This document shows, piece after piece, positions 39,435 through 48,177 of a stretch of DNA of 64,000 bases. The notes beneath the pieces were generated by a model. It was not told where the DNA came from, did no database searches, and saw nothing but the letters and a program-made list of their open reading frames with translations. The translations under genes were made by a program, and so were the position numbers. Position 1 is the stretch's first letter. Every line of letters starts with the position of its first letter. This DNA is from Laceyella sediminis (lineage in GTDB: Bacteria > Bacillota > Bacilli > Thermoactinomycetales > Thermoactinomycetaceae), in the NCBI RefSeq assembly GCF_003003125.1, contig NZ_PVTZ01000002.1:186001-250000 (forward strand), written 5' to 3'.

Positions 39435-40172
39435 GTGTAATCCCCTCGCATCTTCATTTAGTATGTCACATGTATAGGATTAGAGTATCACATTTCACCC
39501 GATAGGTCATACTCCATCCACGGCCTATCCGTGCATATACAGGCTGGGTCGCGAGTTGGTTCGGTTGTCACAAACAAGGTTCCACCGTATGAAAACAATA
39601 AGTGGCAAAAGAAAGAAAAAAGACAGGATGAAGGATGGTTCCTCCCTGTGGCAATCAAACGCACGGCATGCAACCCACGTGGCAGATACACGCTGAAAAG
39701 GGAAAGTGGCAATGATTGACAGCGGCGCACCCGCGTCAACTTCGATTGAGAGGAGATGGTTCGCAGGAGAACGATGGAACAATTCAGAATGAAGGGCAGG
39801 TTGTATGGAGACAGACGGAAAACAAAACATTCTGTCCAGTAACCGGTAACGTTTTATTCTTTCAACAGTACCCCCAACTACTTTACTTTAGCAGAAAAAA
39901 GAAGAGAGATGTTAATGAACATTTGTTTCACTTGTGAATCTACAGTGTACACAAAACATCTTCGCCTTGCATGCGCGAAATCCTTTTCCAAGAAAAACAT
40001 GTTTCTTTTTTCAATTCAACCCATCTTTAACCATGGTATGCCCAATCGCCCCCCTATCCAAACACCCCATGGAAGCTCCGGGGCGATTGGGCTGACTTTT
40101 AAGCGCGCCAAAGACGGCCGCTCTGAGCAGAAGTGGCCGCAAGCGGGAATCCCTTTCCCGCCTTCCGCATGC
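39435..40172. other. 738-base region without a recognised gene between fsa and glpX
   Basis: B. subtilis has murAB here. I read all frames and saw no MurA-like segment; frames of 60-100 codons are present but have no ribosome site or family resemblance. The part next to glpX has a weak promoter-like pair (GTGAAA, 17 bases, TATACA on the minus strand). A perfect 13-bp inverted repeat lies at 40040-40092. Nothing else is supported. Confidence 0.5.
40040..40092. repeat. Perfect 13-bp inverted repeat downstream of fsa
   Basis: GCCCAATCGCCCC (40040-40052) and GGGGCGATTGGGC (40080-40092) flank 27 bases. Only a weak T run follows on the plus strand and none on the minus strand, so it is not a typical terminator for fsa. 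It begins 81 bases after the fsa stop. Confidence 0.6.
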
Positions 40173-40826
40173 TCATTTGCCCTTCTTCATCGCGCTTTTC
40201 CAGTCGGCTTCAAACTTTTCAATCCCTTGATCCGTCAGGGGATGGCGAACGATCTGCTCCAGCACTTTGTAAGGCACTGTCGCAATATGGCTGCCAGCCA
40301 GAGCCGCCTGGGTCACATGCATAGGGTGACGAATGCTGGCCGCGATGATTTCGGTGTTGATGCGATGCGTATCAAAAATCGCGGATACTTGTTCAATCAA
40401 CTGCATGCCGTCTTGGCTGATATCATCCAAGCGTCCCACAAACGGGCTTACAAACGTAGCCCCGGCACGTGCTGCCATCAACGCTTGGTTGGCGGAAAAG
40501 ATGAGCGTGACATTGGTTTTGATGCCTTTCTTAGAGAAATGATGAACCGCCTTCAACCCTTCAATGGTCATGGGGATCTTGATGGTGATCTTTTCGGAAA
40601 GGCGAGCGAGTTTCTCCCCCTCCTCAATCATGCCCCGGGCCTCGCGGCTCATCACTTCGGCGCTCACCGGCCCATCCACAATGGTCAAGATTTCGGACAG
40701 CACTTCTTCAAATACACGGCCGGACTTGGCTACCAAGCTGGGATTGGTCGTCACCCCGGCCAATAATCCCCATTCGTTCACTTGGCGAATCTCATCTACG
40801 ATGGCGGTATCCAAGAAAAACTTCAT
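40173..40826 (-). CDS. fsa: Fructose-6-phosphate aldolase / small transaldolase
   Basis: This 217-residue TIM barrel of the small transaldolase family (B. subtilis YwjH) has the Schiff-base lysine in [11 protein letters not shown] and the early [13 protein letters not shown]. It may transfer dihydroxyacetone units or cleave fructose 6-phosphate; the two activities cannot be told apart by eye. I start at the ATG at 40824-40826 (MKFFLDTA), with GGATGGAG upstream. It lies 74 bases after fbaA. Confidence 0.92.
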   Translation of the reverse strand: MKFFLDTAIVDEIRQVNEWGLLAGVTTNPSLVAKSGRVFEEVLSEILTIVDGPVSAEVMSREARGMIEEGEKLARLSEKITIKIPMTIEGLKAVHHFSKKGIKTNVTLIFSANQALMAARAGATFVSPFVGRLDDISQDGMQLIEQVSAIFDTHRINTEIIAASIRHPMHVTQAALAGSHIATVPYKVLEQIVRHPLTDQGIEKFEADWKSAMKKGK

Positions 40827-40863
40827 GTCTCCATCCCCTTCGTTAACAACTGAATGATTGGGC

Positions 40864-40891
40864 AAAAGCCCGGGCCAACTGTATCTGGCCC
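40864..40891 (-). terminator. Hairpin after fbaA
   Basis: GGGCCA (40872-40877) and TGGCCC (40886-40891) pair around an eight-base loop; a short TTTT follows on the minus strand. Partial termination between fbaA and fsa is likely. Confidence 0.5.
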
Positions 40892-40900
40892 AGGGTGAAA

Positions 40901-41755
40901 TTAAGCTTTGCCGGAGCTTCCAAACAGGCGCATTTTGCCTTTAACCACTTCTTTAATCGCTTCGCGGGACGGTCCCAAGTATTTGCGCGGATCGATCATG
41001 TCCGGATTTTTGTCAAGCAGTTCCCGGATCACTTGCACTTGGGCTACTTGGTTTTCCGTGTTCACATTGATTTTGCCCACACCGAGGGAAACGGCCTTCT
41101 TGATCGATTCATCCGGTACACCCGAACCGCCGTGCAACACGATGGGTGCATCGATGTTTTTGGCCACTTTCTCGATGATGTCGTAACGGATTTTTGGCTC
41201 GCCTTTGTACATACCGTGAGCTGTACCAACAGCAATTGCCATTGCGTCTACGCGGGTTTCTTCCCAGAAGCGGATGGCTTGTTCCGGATTAGCCAGGGTC
41301 GCATCCTCTTCTGCCACATCCAGATCGTCTTCCACTCCACCGATGGTACCCAATTCACCTTCTACAGAAACACCGACGGCATGGGCGGCTTCGACCACTT
41401 TTTTGGTCAAACGGATATTTTCTTCAAATGGATAGTGTGATCCGTCAAACATTACGGAGGAGAAACCAGCCCGGATACACTTCATAACCATCTCAAAGCT
41501 GCTGCCGTGGTCAAGGTGCAATGCAATCGGCAGTCCGGATTCCTCCGCAGCCACTTTCGCCAGGGCAACGATGTTGTTCAGCCCAACATAGCGGATGGCG
41601 CCTTCACTTGCACCGAAAATAAGCGGAGAGCGCTCCTCTTTAGCAGCCTCAGTGATCGCCTGGAAATATTCCAGGTTGTTCACGTTAAACTGCCCCACCG
41701 CAAATCCTTCTTTTTTTGCCTGAGGTAAAAAATGATTCATTGATACAAGCGGCAT
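40901..41755 (-). CDS. fbaA: Class II fructose-1,6-bisphosphate aldolase
   Basis: A zinc-dependent aldolase of 284 residues with [11 protein letters not shown] and the zinc-site histidines in [10 protein letters not shown] and [11 protein letters not shown]. The ATG follows GAAGGAGG. A TATAAT promoter lies in the gap before it, separate from the kal-kce genes. Confidence 0.97.
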   Translation of the reverse strand: MPLVSMNHFLPQAKKEGFAVGQFNVNNLEYFQAITEAAKEERSPLIFGASEGAIRYVGLNNIVALAKVAAEESGLPIALHLDHGSSFEMVMKCIRAGFSSVMFDGSHYPFEENIRLTKKVVEAAHAVGVSVEGELGTIGGVEDDLDVAEEDATLANPEQAIRFWEETRVDAMAIAVGTAHGMYKGEPKIRYDIIEKVAKNIDAPIVLHGGSGVPDESIKKAVSLGVGKINVNTENQVAQVQVIRELLDKNPDMIDPRKYLGPSREAIKEVVKGKMRLFGSSGKA

Positions 41756-41800
41756 GTGAAAGCCTCCTTCAAAAAGATAAACTTATTGTGTCATTTCGAC

Positions 41801-41809
41801 ATTATAACA
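41801..41809 (-). promoter_or_regulatory. Extended -10 promoter of fbaA
   Basis: TGTTATAAT on the minus strand is a perfect extended -10 about 50 bases before the ATG. The -35 position (TACCCA) is weak. Confidence 0.55.
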
Positions 41810-41835
41810 CTACGAATTCGAATTGGGTAATCGCA

Positions 41836-42660
41836 TCAATAAAAGTTATTGCGGGTGAGGTGTAAGATCTGCCGCGCTTCTTGCGGTGTGGCGACTGGTC
41901 TTCCCAATTCCGTGGCCAGCCGGACGACCCGTTCCACCAATTGGGTATTGGTGGCCAGCTCCCCTTTTCTGTAATAAATATTATCCTCCAAACCCACGCG
42001 GACATGCCCACCCCACAGGATGCCAAGTGTTGCCATCGGCAATTGCGCGCGGCCCACACCAGCTACGCTCCATGTCGCTCCTTCCGGCAACTGGCGCATC
42101 AAGTGCAGCAGGTTTTCCGGCGTCGCGGGGATGGCTCCAGGCACACCCATCACAAAATCGAAGTGGAGATGTCCCGTGAAGAAGCCGCGTTCTACCAAAC
42201 GGAGCGCATTGGCCACCATGCCCACGTCAAAAATTTCAAATTCGGGCCGGACACCGTATCGCTCAAACTCCTCCGCAAACAATTGAAGTTGCTCCGGTGA
42301 ATTCATGAACACCTCATTCCCAAAGTTGACCGTGCCCGTGGTGAGCGTAGCCATCTCAGGCCGAAGTGACAATGGTTGCAACCTCTCTTTCGACGACATA
42401 CCCACCGCCCCACCAGTGGAAACTTGGATGATGGCATCCGTGTGTCGTTCGATTCCCTCTATCACTTCGCGGTAAATCTCTTTATCTTGTGTAGGCCGTC
42501 CCTCCGCATCCCGCACATGCAGGTGAATGATCGAGGCGCCAGCCTGGCACGCTTCCACCGCCGCCTGCACAATCTCATCCGGAGTCACCGGCAAATGAGG
42601 CGTATCCTCTTTGGTTACTTCCGCTCCGACCAAAGCCGCTGTGATCACTAACTTTTGCAT
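41836..42660 (-). CDS. kce: 3-keto-5-aminohexanoate cleavage enzyme family (BKACE)
   Basis: A TIM-barrel condensing/cleaving enzyme (274 residues) with the zinc histidines in IIHLHVRD and the conserved glutamate in VGLEDNIYY. Kce condenses a beta-keto acid with acetyl-CoA; the classical substrate is 3-keto-5-aminohexanoate from lysine, giving acetoacetate and 3-aminobutyryl-CoA. BKACE members have varied substrates. The next gene upstream (kal) acts on 3-aminobutyryl-CoA, which supports the lysine-type reaction. The earlier lysine enzymes are not in the window. It is inserted between spo0F and fbaA. Confidence 0.85.
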   Translation of the reverse strand: MQKLVITAALVGAEVTKEDTPHLPVTPDEIVQAAVEACQAGASIIHLHVRDAEGRPTQDKEIYREVIEGIERHTDAIIQVSTGGAVGMSSKERLQPLSLRPEMATLTTGTVNFGNEVFMNSPEQLQLFAEEFERYGVRPEFEIFDVGMVANALRLVERGFFTGHLHFDFVMGVPGAIPATPENLLHLMRQLPEGATWSVAGVGRAQLPMATLGILWGGHVRVGLEDNIYYRKGELATNTQLVERVVRLATELGRPVATPQEARQILHLTRNNFY

Positions 42661-42696
42661 GATGTATATCCCCCTCCCAACACAAAAAAAACCAGC

Positions 42697-43074
42697 CTAT
42701 CGTCCTTTTGGTACCACACACGTGCCAGAAGCACGGGCTACCAAAAGGGGCTGTTCAAGTACGCGCGCTGCGTACGGACGGGCGGGATCTGTTCCCGCTT
42801 CAATCACCTTGTACGCCTCAAACGTCATTTTCCGACTGGTGTTGCCGACTTTCTCCAAACGGCCAACCGCTTCAACAAAATCGCCTGCATACAGCGGCGC
42901 CAGAAATTCAACCATATCGTAAGCTACAAACAACCCTTCATCCCCATCATGCCTGATCAATATCTCCGTGGCCGCATCGCCGAACAGCGACATGATTTTG
43001 GCACCATCCACCAAATTCCCGCCATAGTGCGCGTCCGCTTGGCTAAGGCGCAAGCGGATCTTCGATTCTATCAT
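42697..43074 (-). CDS. kal: 3-aminobutyryl-CoA ammonia-lyase
   Basis: A hotdog-fold protein of 125 residues. The segments [34 protein letters not shown] and VGNTSRKM are those I know from Kal, which removes ammonia from 3-aminobutyryl-CoA to give crotonyl-CoA. I start at the ATG at 43072-43074 behind GGGAG. It lies 36 bases before kce and 26 after spo0F, so all three may be cotranscribed. Confidence 0.8.
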   Translation of the reverse strand: MIESKIRLRLSQADAHYGGNLVDGAKIMSLFGDAATEILIRHDGDEGLFVAYDMVEFLAPLYAGDFVEAVGRLEKVGNTSRKMTFEAYKVIEAGTDPARPYAARVLEQPLLVARASGTCVVPKGR

Positions 43075-43100
43075 GCTGTCTCCCTCTCTCCGCGTTGAAT

Positions 43101-43466
43101 TCATGAAGCCAAATGCCGGATTACTTCTGAACGCAATTCCTCAATGTCAAACGGTTTGGTGAAATGGGTCAGCGCTCCAAGACGGCTCGCCTCCGCCACC
43201 ATATCCAACTCTCCATACGCCGTCATCATGATCACTTTGGCCTTGGCATCAAACTTGCGCAATCGGCGCAACAACTCCAATCCATCCATTCCTGGCATTT
43301 TCATGTCCAGCAGGATGAGATCCGGCTTTTCCATCTGAATAATCTCCAATGCTTGCTTGCCGTTGGACGCTTGATAGAAGAGGATTTGATCTTTTGAAAA
43401 CACTTCTTTCAACAGCAGGCGGATGCCATATTGGTCGTCGACCACCAACACTTTTTTATTATCCAT
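43101..43466 (-). CDS. spo0F: Sporulation phosphorelay response regulator Spo0F
   Basis: A single receiver domain (121 residues) with the phospho-acceptor D54 in [11 protein letters not shown], acidic D10 and D11, T82, H101 and K104, all at the B. subtilis Spo0F positions. It receives phosphate from sensor kinases and passes it to Spo0B. There is no output domain. A dispersed repeat lies 75 bases upstream. Confidence 0.95.
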   Translation of the reverse strand: MDNKKVLVVDDQYGIRLLLKEVFSKDQILFYQASNGKQALEIIQMEKPDLILLDMKMPGMDGLELLRRLRKFDAKAKVIMMTAYGELDMVAEASRLGALTHFTKPFDIEELRSEVIRHLAS

Positions 43467-43827
43467 GCGCGACGATCCCCTCCCTTCAGCTCGGCTTTTC
43501 TCTAACTGGGTTTTATGCGGGCGTTTTTTGCGGCTCTAAACCGTTTACTCATTTGCTTCACACGTGATGAGGCGCTCACATGGAAAAGGTTTTTCCGCGA
43601 TTTGTCAGACACGCCCTAGGTCTATTAGTTTATCTTAGTGAATATGTATGACTATTATTTTTTATCGGCAACGCTATTTCCTGCAAAGAAGCAAAAAAAC
43701 ATGAAAATCGGTTTCAATCATTTCGGTTTTCTATCAAATCTCGAACATGTTACTCTATTCATAGTTGGCAAGCGCGCTGACGACATCGCTCGCGCCGCAA
43801 CCTTGGCAGCGATAAAGGAGGAAAGCC
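43467..43827. other. Divergent intergenic region between spo0F and the SRPBCC gene
   Basis: It contains dispersed repeat copy A (43540-43616) and, inside it, a short GGAAAA/TTTTCC hairpin. The rest is AT-rich. No promoter is convincing, although spo0F and the plus-strand gene must both start here. Confidence 0.45.
43540..43616 (+). repeat. Dispersed intergenic repeat, copy A
   Basis: Contains GCTTCAC (43555-43561), GAGGCGCTCAC (43569-43579), AAAAGGTTTTTCCGCG and TTGTCAGACACGCC (43602-43615). It aligns with the copy at 52.04 kb over about 58 bases (roughly 40 identical). Both copies begin 75-76 bases upstream of a minus-strand start codon. Confidence 0.6.
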
Positions 43828-44268
43828 ATGCAATTTACCTATCAAATTGAATTTAACGCACCCATTGAAGAGGTATTTCATTGGCTGGTGGACCCTCAAC
43901 AACAACAAGAGTGGAAAACCGAGCTGCTGGAGACCAAATGGCTGGAGCTTTACAATCCGGAGAATCCGGTTGGCATTCGATTCACCCAAACCGTGCGCCA
44001 AGGCAAAAACACCTTGGAGCTCGATGGGGAAGTGATCGAATATTATCATCCGAACATATACGGGGTGAAGATAAATAAAGGTTCTCTCTCTGAAGAAATC
44101 ATCTATCGGCTGGAACCCCTGACATCCAAGCAATGCCGCCTACACTTCAAGTGCACAGTCCAATCTCGGACAGCGGCGTCAAAACCAAAGGAATGGTTCG
44201 CCTTCCTGCCTTCCCGCTTTCATCATGTCAAACAATTGCAACGTCTGAAGCAACAAATAGAGCAATAA
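43828..44268 (+). CDS. SRPBCC (START/polyketide-cyclase fold) family protein
   Basis: A 146-residue protein. The pattern FTYQIEFNAPIEEVFHWLVDPQQQQEW at the N-terminus (beta strand, then helix with a Trp at the domain opening) is that of SRPBCC lipid- or ligand-binding domains. No ligand can be inferred. GGAGGAAAGCC precedes the ATG. It opens the plus-strand accessory stretch. Confidence 0.75.
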   Translation: MQFTYQIEFNAPIEEVFHWLVDPQQQQEWKTELLETKWLELYNPENPVGIRFTQTVRQGKNTLELDGEVIEYYHPNIYGVKINKGSLSEEIIYRLEPLTSKQCRLHFKCTVQSRTAASKPKEWFAFLPSRFHHVKQLQRLKQQIEQ

Positions 44269-44618
44269 GCCAACCTCCTACATCCACCGCCGAACGCAGG
44301 CAACGGGCCCCATGTACTGGATGGCGACACCCCTGCGCCCTCACCCATGCCCGCTGCCGAAGTTCGGCATTCACATCCCCGCTGGCCCAGGCGCAATGCC
44401 AACCAACTTCCCCTGTGTGACCTTCATCCACCCCTTTTAAATCTTACGCGCAATCTATCATTTTTTATGACAATAAACCTCTTTATTGTCATTATCTTGT
44501 CATCATTAGACGGCTCAGAATGTATTATGATTGAGTAGATATCATTTCCCAAGGGCATTACCTCTTTCCTATAAAAACCACCTGTTATCATCACATATAA
44601 AATTAGATATAAAGGACG
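44269..44618 (+). other. Non-coding region before the first PIG-L gene
   Basis: No gene is seen. The first half is GC-rich with a GCCGAA/TTCGGC palindrome near 44357. The second half is AT-rich and holds a perfect 11-bp palindrome (44467-44492). TATTATG sequences near 44520 could be a -10, but the matching -35 is weak. Confidence 0.5.
44467..44492. promoter_or_regulatory. Perfect 11-bp palindrome, candidate operator
   Basis: ATGACAATAAA (44467-44477) and TTTATTGTCAT (44482-44492) flank four bases. It has no T run after a GC stem, so it is more like a repressor site than a terminator. A further TTGTCAT half-site follows. It lies about 130 bases before the PIG-L gene. Confidence 0.4.
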
Positions 44619-44624
44619 ATGGGC

Positions 44625-45542
44625 ATGAATTTGTGTAAACGCAAAAACACTTTACGACTTTCACTATTCGCTGCCTTCTCCATTCTCACCCTGTCCTTGT
44701 TGGGCTGTTCTTTGGTGTCCATCGTGTCCGCAGAAAACAAGCCACAAAAAATCTTGGACACCAGCACGCCAAAACCAAAACCAGTCGCTATCTATTTCGT
44801 GCCACACGCGGATGACGAATTGCTCTCCATGGGAGCGGACATCGTCAACCACCAACGCATGGGCTATGACATCCAGATGGTATTGGCTAGCCCCGGCGAG
44901 CACAGTGGAGCCCGGTTCGTAGTCAACGGCTTCCGAGAAATGTGGGAAGGGAAAAAGAAGGTGAAGCATCCCGTCTTCTGCCATTGGCACAACACGTATC
45001 ACAGTGCTGATGAACTAAGAGATCCAGATCATTATTTGGATACCAAGGAGTTTGGCGATGCGAGAATCCGCGAATTTTATGAAGTCGCCCGACGCTTGGG
45101 CATCCCCAAAGAAAACACCCACACCTATGAATTAGTCAACGGCAAATTTACCGAAGAAGGGCTACGCGCCATTTACGATGAATTCATCGCCCGGTATCCG
45201 CATGCGATTTTCCGCACCATGAGTCCGTACGATTATCACCCTGATCATGCAATGATGGGCAAAGTGCTTATGAAGTATGAAAAAGAAGGGAAAATCGATC
45301 CCACGGATACGGCTTATTTTCTATCCATTTATAAAACTCGGTTCACCAAGTTCGGCAAGTTGCCTGTTGAGTTAATAAAGGTAGGGCCGATGGGCAAAGA
45401 CGAAGCAAAGCGTCTGCAACACGCTGCAGAAGTGTACAGCCTATGGGAACCGCTGAAAGGGTGGCTGGCGCTGGGTTACCATAGCGTTCCACAACAATTC
45501 GACTCTTACTTTAGAGATAAATCGATGATCATGCATTATTGA
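44625..45542 (+). CDS. PIG-L family deacetylase, predicted lipoprotein
   Basis: The N-terminus is a lipoprotein signal with C28 in the lipobox LLGC, so the enzyme is probably tethered outside. The PIG-L (LmbE) zinc motifs are HADDE (61-65) and HPDH (205-208). Family members remove acetyl groups from N-acetylglucosaminyl compounds, such as in bacillithiol or mycothiol synthesis, but extracytoplasmic members are poorly understood. I use the second ATG (44625), eight bases after AAAGGA. A paralogue follows downstream. Confidence 0.85.
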   Translation: MNLCKRKNTLRLSLFAAFSILTLSLLGCSLVSIVSAENKPQKILDTSTPKPKPVAIYFVPHADDELLSMGADIVNHQRMGYDIQMVLASPGEHSGARFVVNGFREMWEGKKKVKHPVFCHWHNTYHSADELRDPDHYLDTKEFGDARIREFYEVARRLGIPKENTHTYELVNGKFTEEGLRAIYDEFIARYPHAIFRTMSPYDYHPDHAMMGKVLMKYEKEGKIDPTDTAYFLSIYKTRFTKFGKLPVELIKVGPMGKDEAKRLQHAAEVYSLWEPLKGWLALGYHSVPQQFDSYFRDKSMIMHY

Positions 45543-45547
45543 TCTAC

Positions 45548-45583
45548 GAGGGTCCCCAACATCTGAAAGGGGACTCTTTTTTC
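45548..45583 (+). terminator. Terminator after the first PIG-L gene
   Basis: GAGGGTCCCC pairs with GGGGACTC (one bulge) and is followed by six T. The two PIG-L genes therefore have separate transcripts. Confidence 0.8.
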
Positions 45584-45771
45584 TTGCATGCAAACACCCG
45601 CAACCTGAGAGCCGGAAGCGATTGTGTCACCGTCTGCTTGGTCTTTTCACTGCTAAAATGACGAGCGTTTTTACCATCAGGCCGCTATTCCCATTTTCCT
45701 TAAAATGGATTATGATGAGAAGTAATGAATCTTCATAATTCGACATTGACTCGCGAAAAAGGAAGATGGGC

Positions 45772-46698
45772 ATGAAACGAGCTGCTGGAGTGAAACAAAA
45801 ACGCAAGGTTATCTTCTGGTTAACCCTCATTCTGATCAATCTCGCCATGGTTGGCTTCTTTTTGGGCAAGATTGTAGCCGCGCAAAGCCGCCCGATCCCC
45901 CATTCCGCTCCCGCGAACCAACCGAAACCGCGCCCGGTAGCCATTTATTTTGTGCCCCATGCCGATGACGAAATCCTGTCCATGTCACCAGATATCGTCA
46001 ATCGGCAACGGATGGGTTACGAAGTTCACTTGGTGTTGATGAGCGGCGGCGAACACAGCGGAGCCCGCTTCGTGATCAATGGCTTCCGCGAAGTGACAAA
46101 AAAAGGCAAAGTGGTTAAAATCCCCGTCTATTGCGTTTGGCACAACACTTATCACAGCGCGCTTGACGTCAATGACCCCGACGGCTACTACAGCCCAAAA
46201 GATCTAGCCCGCGACCGGGTGAGGGAGTTTTACGCAGCGGCGGAGCAACTGGGCATTCCCCGCGACCGCGTACATGTGCGCAGTCTGGTCAACGGACGCT
46301 TTACAGAACGCGCTGTGCGCCAGGTGTATGATTACTTTTTGTCCCGCTATCCCCACGCCATTTTCAGAACGATGAGCCGGTATGATTATCACCGTGACCA
46401 TGCGTTTTTGGGGCAAATCATGCGGAAATATGAATTGGAAGGGAAAATTAAGCCCACGGACACCGTTTATTTCCTGTCCATATACAAGTCCCGTTTCACC
46501 AAACGCCGCCCACCTGTTGAAACCGTACAACTCAAAGTGATCGACCCCCGAGATCGCAACAAAATCCTGGAAGCCGCCCGGATTTATCTGCGTTGGGAAC
46601 CCAGCCGCGGTTGGCATGCGTTGGGACTACACAGCGTTCCTCATCAATTTGAGTCATTCATGAAGAACATCCGCGTGGAAGCCCATTTTGACAGCTAG
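45772..46698 (+). CDS. PIG-L family deacetylase, second paralogue
   Basis: The protein is 308 residues with an N-terminal membrane anchor (about 14-36) and no lipobox cysteine. Zinc motifs are HADDE (63-67) and HRDH, where the usual Pro is Arg. It shares VAIYFVPHADDE, GEHSGARFV and YPHAIFRTMS with the upstream paralogue, and even the ribosome site context AAGGA.GATGGGCATGAA. A TATGAT -10 with TTCCCA 17 bases before it lies near 45690-45720. Confidence 0.85.
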   Translation: MKRAAGVKQKRKVIFWLTLILINLAMVGFFLGKIVAAQSRPIPHSAPANQPKPRPVAIYFVPHADDEILSMSPDIVNRQRMGYEVHLVLMSGGEHSGARFVINGFREVTKKGKVVKIPVYCVWHNTYHSALDVNDPDGYYSPKDLARDRVREFYAAAEQLGIPRDRVHVRSLVNGRFTERAVRQVYDYFLSRYPHAIFRTMSRYDYHRDHAFLGQIMRKYELEGKIKPTDTVYFLSIYKSRFTKRRPPVETVQLKVIDPRDRNKILEAARIYLRWEPSRGWHALGLHSVPHQFESFMKNIRVEAHFDS

Positions 46699-46729
46699 GC
46701 ATACCCAGTGATGATGTACGGCGGCTTCT

Positions 46730-46806
46730 TCGCTTGTCCATCGGCACTTAGTGGCAAAAATAATTACATCTTCACGAGTCAATGTGATTGGCCCGTCACG
46801 CCCCAA
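46730..46806 (+). repeat. Dispersed intergenic repeat, copy G
   Basis: CTTGTCCATCGGCACTTAG (46733 onward), TGGCAAAAAT, and later GTCAATGTGATTGG and CGTCACGCC follow the same order as copy C at 16.14 kb. Identity is about two thirds by eye. It lies between the second PIG-L gene and its terminator. Confidence 0.45.
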
Positions 46807-46852
46807 ACGGTAGCGGAAGCGGAAACGGACGGTGTTTCAGTCGCCAGGCCCT

Positions 46853-46876
46853 AGCAAGCAGACGCTTGCTTTTTTA
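46853..46876 (+). terminator. Terminator downstream of the second PIG-L gene
   Basis: AGCAAGC (46853-46859) and GCTTGCT (46864-46870) pair perfectly and are followed by six T. It lies about 155 bases after the gene's stop. Confidence 0.8.
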
Positions 46877-46927
46877 TTGGCAACATCCAGCGCCCAATCT
46901 CTCTTTTTATTCTATAAAAATGTGCAT

Positions 46928-46988
46928 CTACTCCTATCAAATAGAGAACTAATCTCATAAATTAGAATATCTCTATTGAAAGGAGTAG
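46928..46988 (+). other. Hairpin hiding the ribosome site of the broken protease gene
   Basis: CTACTCCT (46928-46935) pairs with AGGAGTAG (46981-46988), AATAGAGA (46940-46947) with TCTCTATT (46970-46977), and CTAAT with ATTAG inside. The AGGAG ribosome site is in the outer stem, four bases before the ATG at 46993. Low GC in the stem suggests it could melt with heat. Confidence 0.5.
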
Positions 46989-46992
46989 AAAT

Positions 46993-48079
46993 ATGGCTAC
47001 TTTCTTTGAAGCTACCACGCAAAAAAATAAGCTTTCTAAGTTAGTGTCGAGCCACAGCGATGTGCATGGGATTGGTGTGGGATATGCCAACCCGAAAACC
47101 GTCCCAAGGAGCTGGCACCATCGTTTATGTGGAGAGAAATATTTCTTCAAAGTGACTTGCCACTTTGAAGGCTAGCATGGAACGAACCGTCGGCGCCGCA
47201 TCCAACGTTCCGATCCGTTTCATCAGAAGTGGAGGATTCTACACAGACAAATTGGTTGCAGCCCAACCGATCTTTCAAACCCGGTTGCGTCCTGTCCCCG
47301 GGGGCGTTAGCGTGGGCACGGCCACTGCCGGCACCGGCACAGCGGGAGTGATTACCGTCAATTTCCCCAATCCGTCGCGCCTGTTTGTGCTGAGCAACGC
47401 CCATGTGCTCAACCCGACCAATGACACCTCTTTTCATGAAGTGATTCAGCCGGGCCGATCGGATGGTGGGCAGCCGGGAACGGACCGCATCGGCAGAACC
47501 TTCCAATCGGTAATTATCAGCACGACGTCTGTCAATTTCTTGGACGCTTCCATCGCCATTGCCGACCAAAATAGCCTGTTGGATCCCCGTTATCTGTTGG
47601 GCAACACAGGGGAACGGATTGTGTTGTCGGGTCATTTCACCAGCTACCCTGTGGGAACACGCCTCAAGAAGACGGGGCGTACATCGGGCTTCGGCACAGG
47701 GACAGTAGAGTCTATCAACGCGACAACGCGCATCCAATACTCATTCGGGATCGGCATGTTTGAAAACCAAACCATCGTTCGGGGTGATGGCGTCGTAGGA
47801 GGCCCTGGTGATTCCGGTTCCGTCTGGATCGGGGAAACGAACAATCTCGCCGCTGCTGTTCATTACTCGTCCACTTCCAACATGACCCGTTCGTTGTGCT
47901 TCCCCATTCAATTCGCCATGCAGACGTTCGGGCTGAGAATTGCCATCCCACCTACCTCTTCCTCCAGACCGGCAGCTGGCTTCCTCAAAAGTGCCCCAAG
48001 GAAAAGCTTTGCTTATACGCAACCCCTCACCCAGAGGGAATTGGAACAAATCAACGTGGTCAAAGCGAAGAGAAGATAA
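46993..48079 (+). pseudogene. Trypsin-like serine protease, interrupted by a frameshift and a stop
   Basis: The first frame starts MATFFEATTQKNKLSK behind GAAAGGAG and runs to NPK near 47097. There the family-like continuation PSQGAGTIVYVERNISSK appears in the next frame, then meets TGA near 47153. In that same frame the protein continues LATLKASMERTVG to 48079. The later part keeps a likely triad: His in LSNAHVL, Asp in FLDASIAIAD and Ser in GGPGDSGSVWI. So two lesions about 60 bases apart split one gene. The C-terminal part could still be made from the ATG at 47177, which has GAAGG five bases before it. Confidence 0.7.
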
Positions 48080-48091
48080 CACCCGTCCCGT

Positions 48092-48128
48092 CCGCCCACC
48101 CGATCACTTACCCCGTGGGCGGGCTTTT
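48092..48128 (+). terminator. Terminator after the broken protease gene
   Basis: CCGCCCAC (48092-48099) and GTGGGCGG (48115-48122) pair perfectly and are followed by GC and six T. Confidence 0.85.
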
Positions 48129-48141
48129 TTGTTTGGATGCA

Positions 48142-48169
48142 CAAAACAACCTTCACAAAGCGGAAGGTT
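48142..48169 (-). terminator. Terminator after the GNAT gene
   Basis: AACCTTC (48148-48154) and GAAGGTT (48163-48169) pair perfectly; GTTTTGT follows on the minus strand. Confidence 0.7.
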
Positions 48170-48177
48170 GCCGGTGT

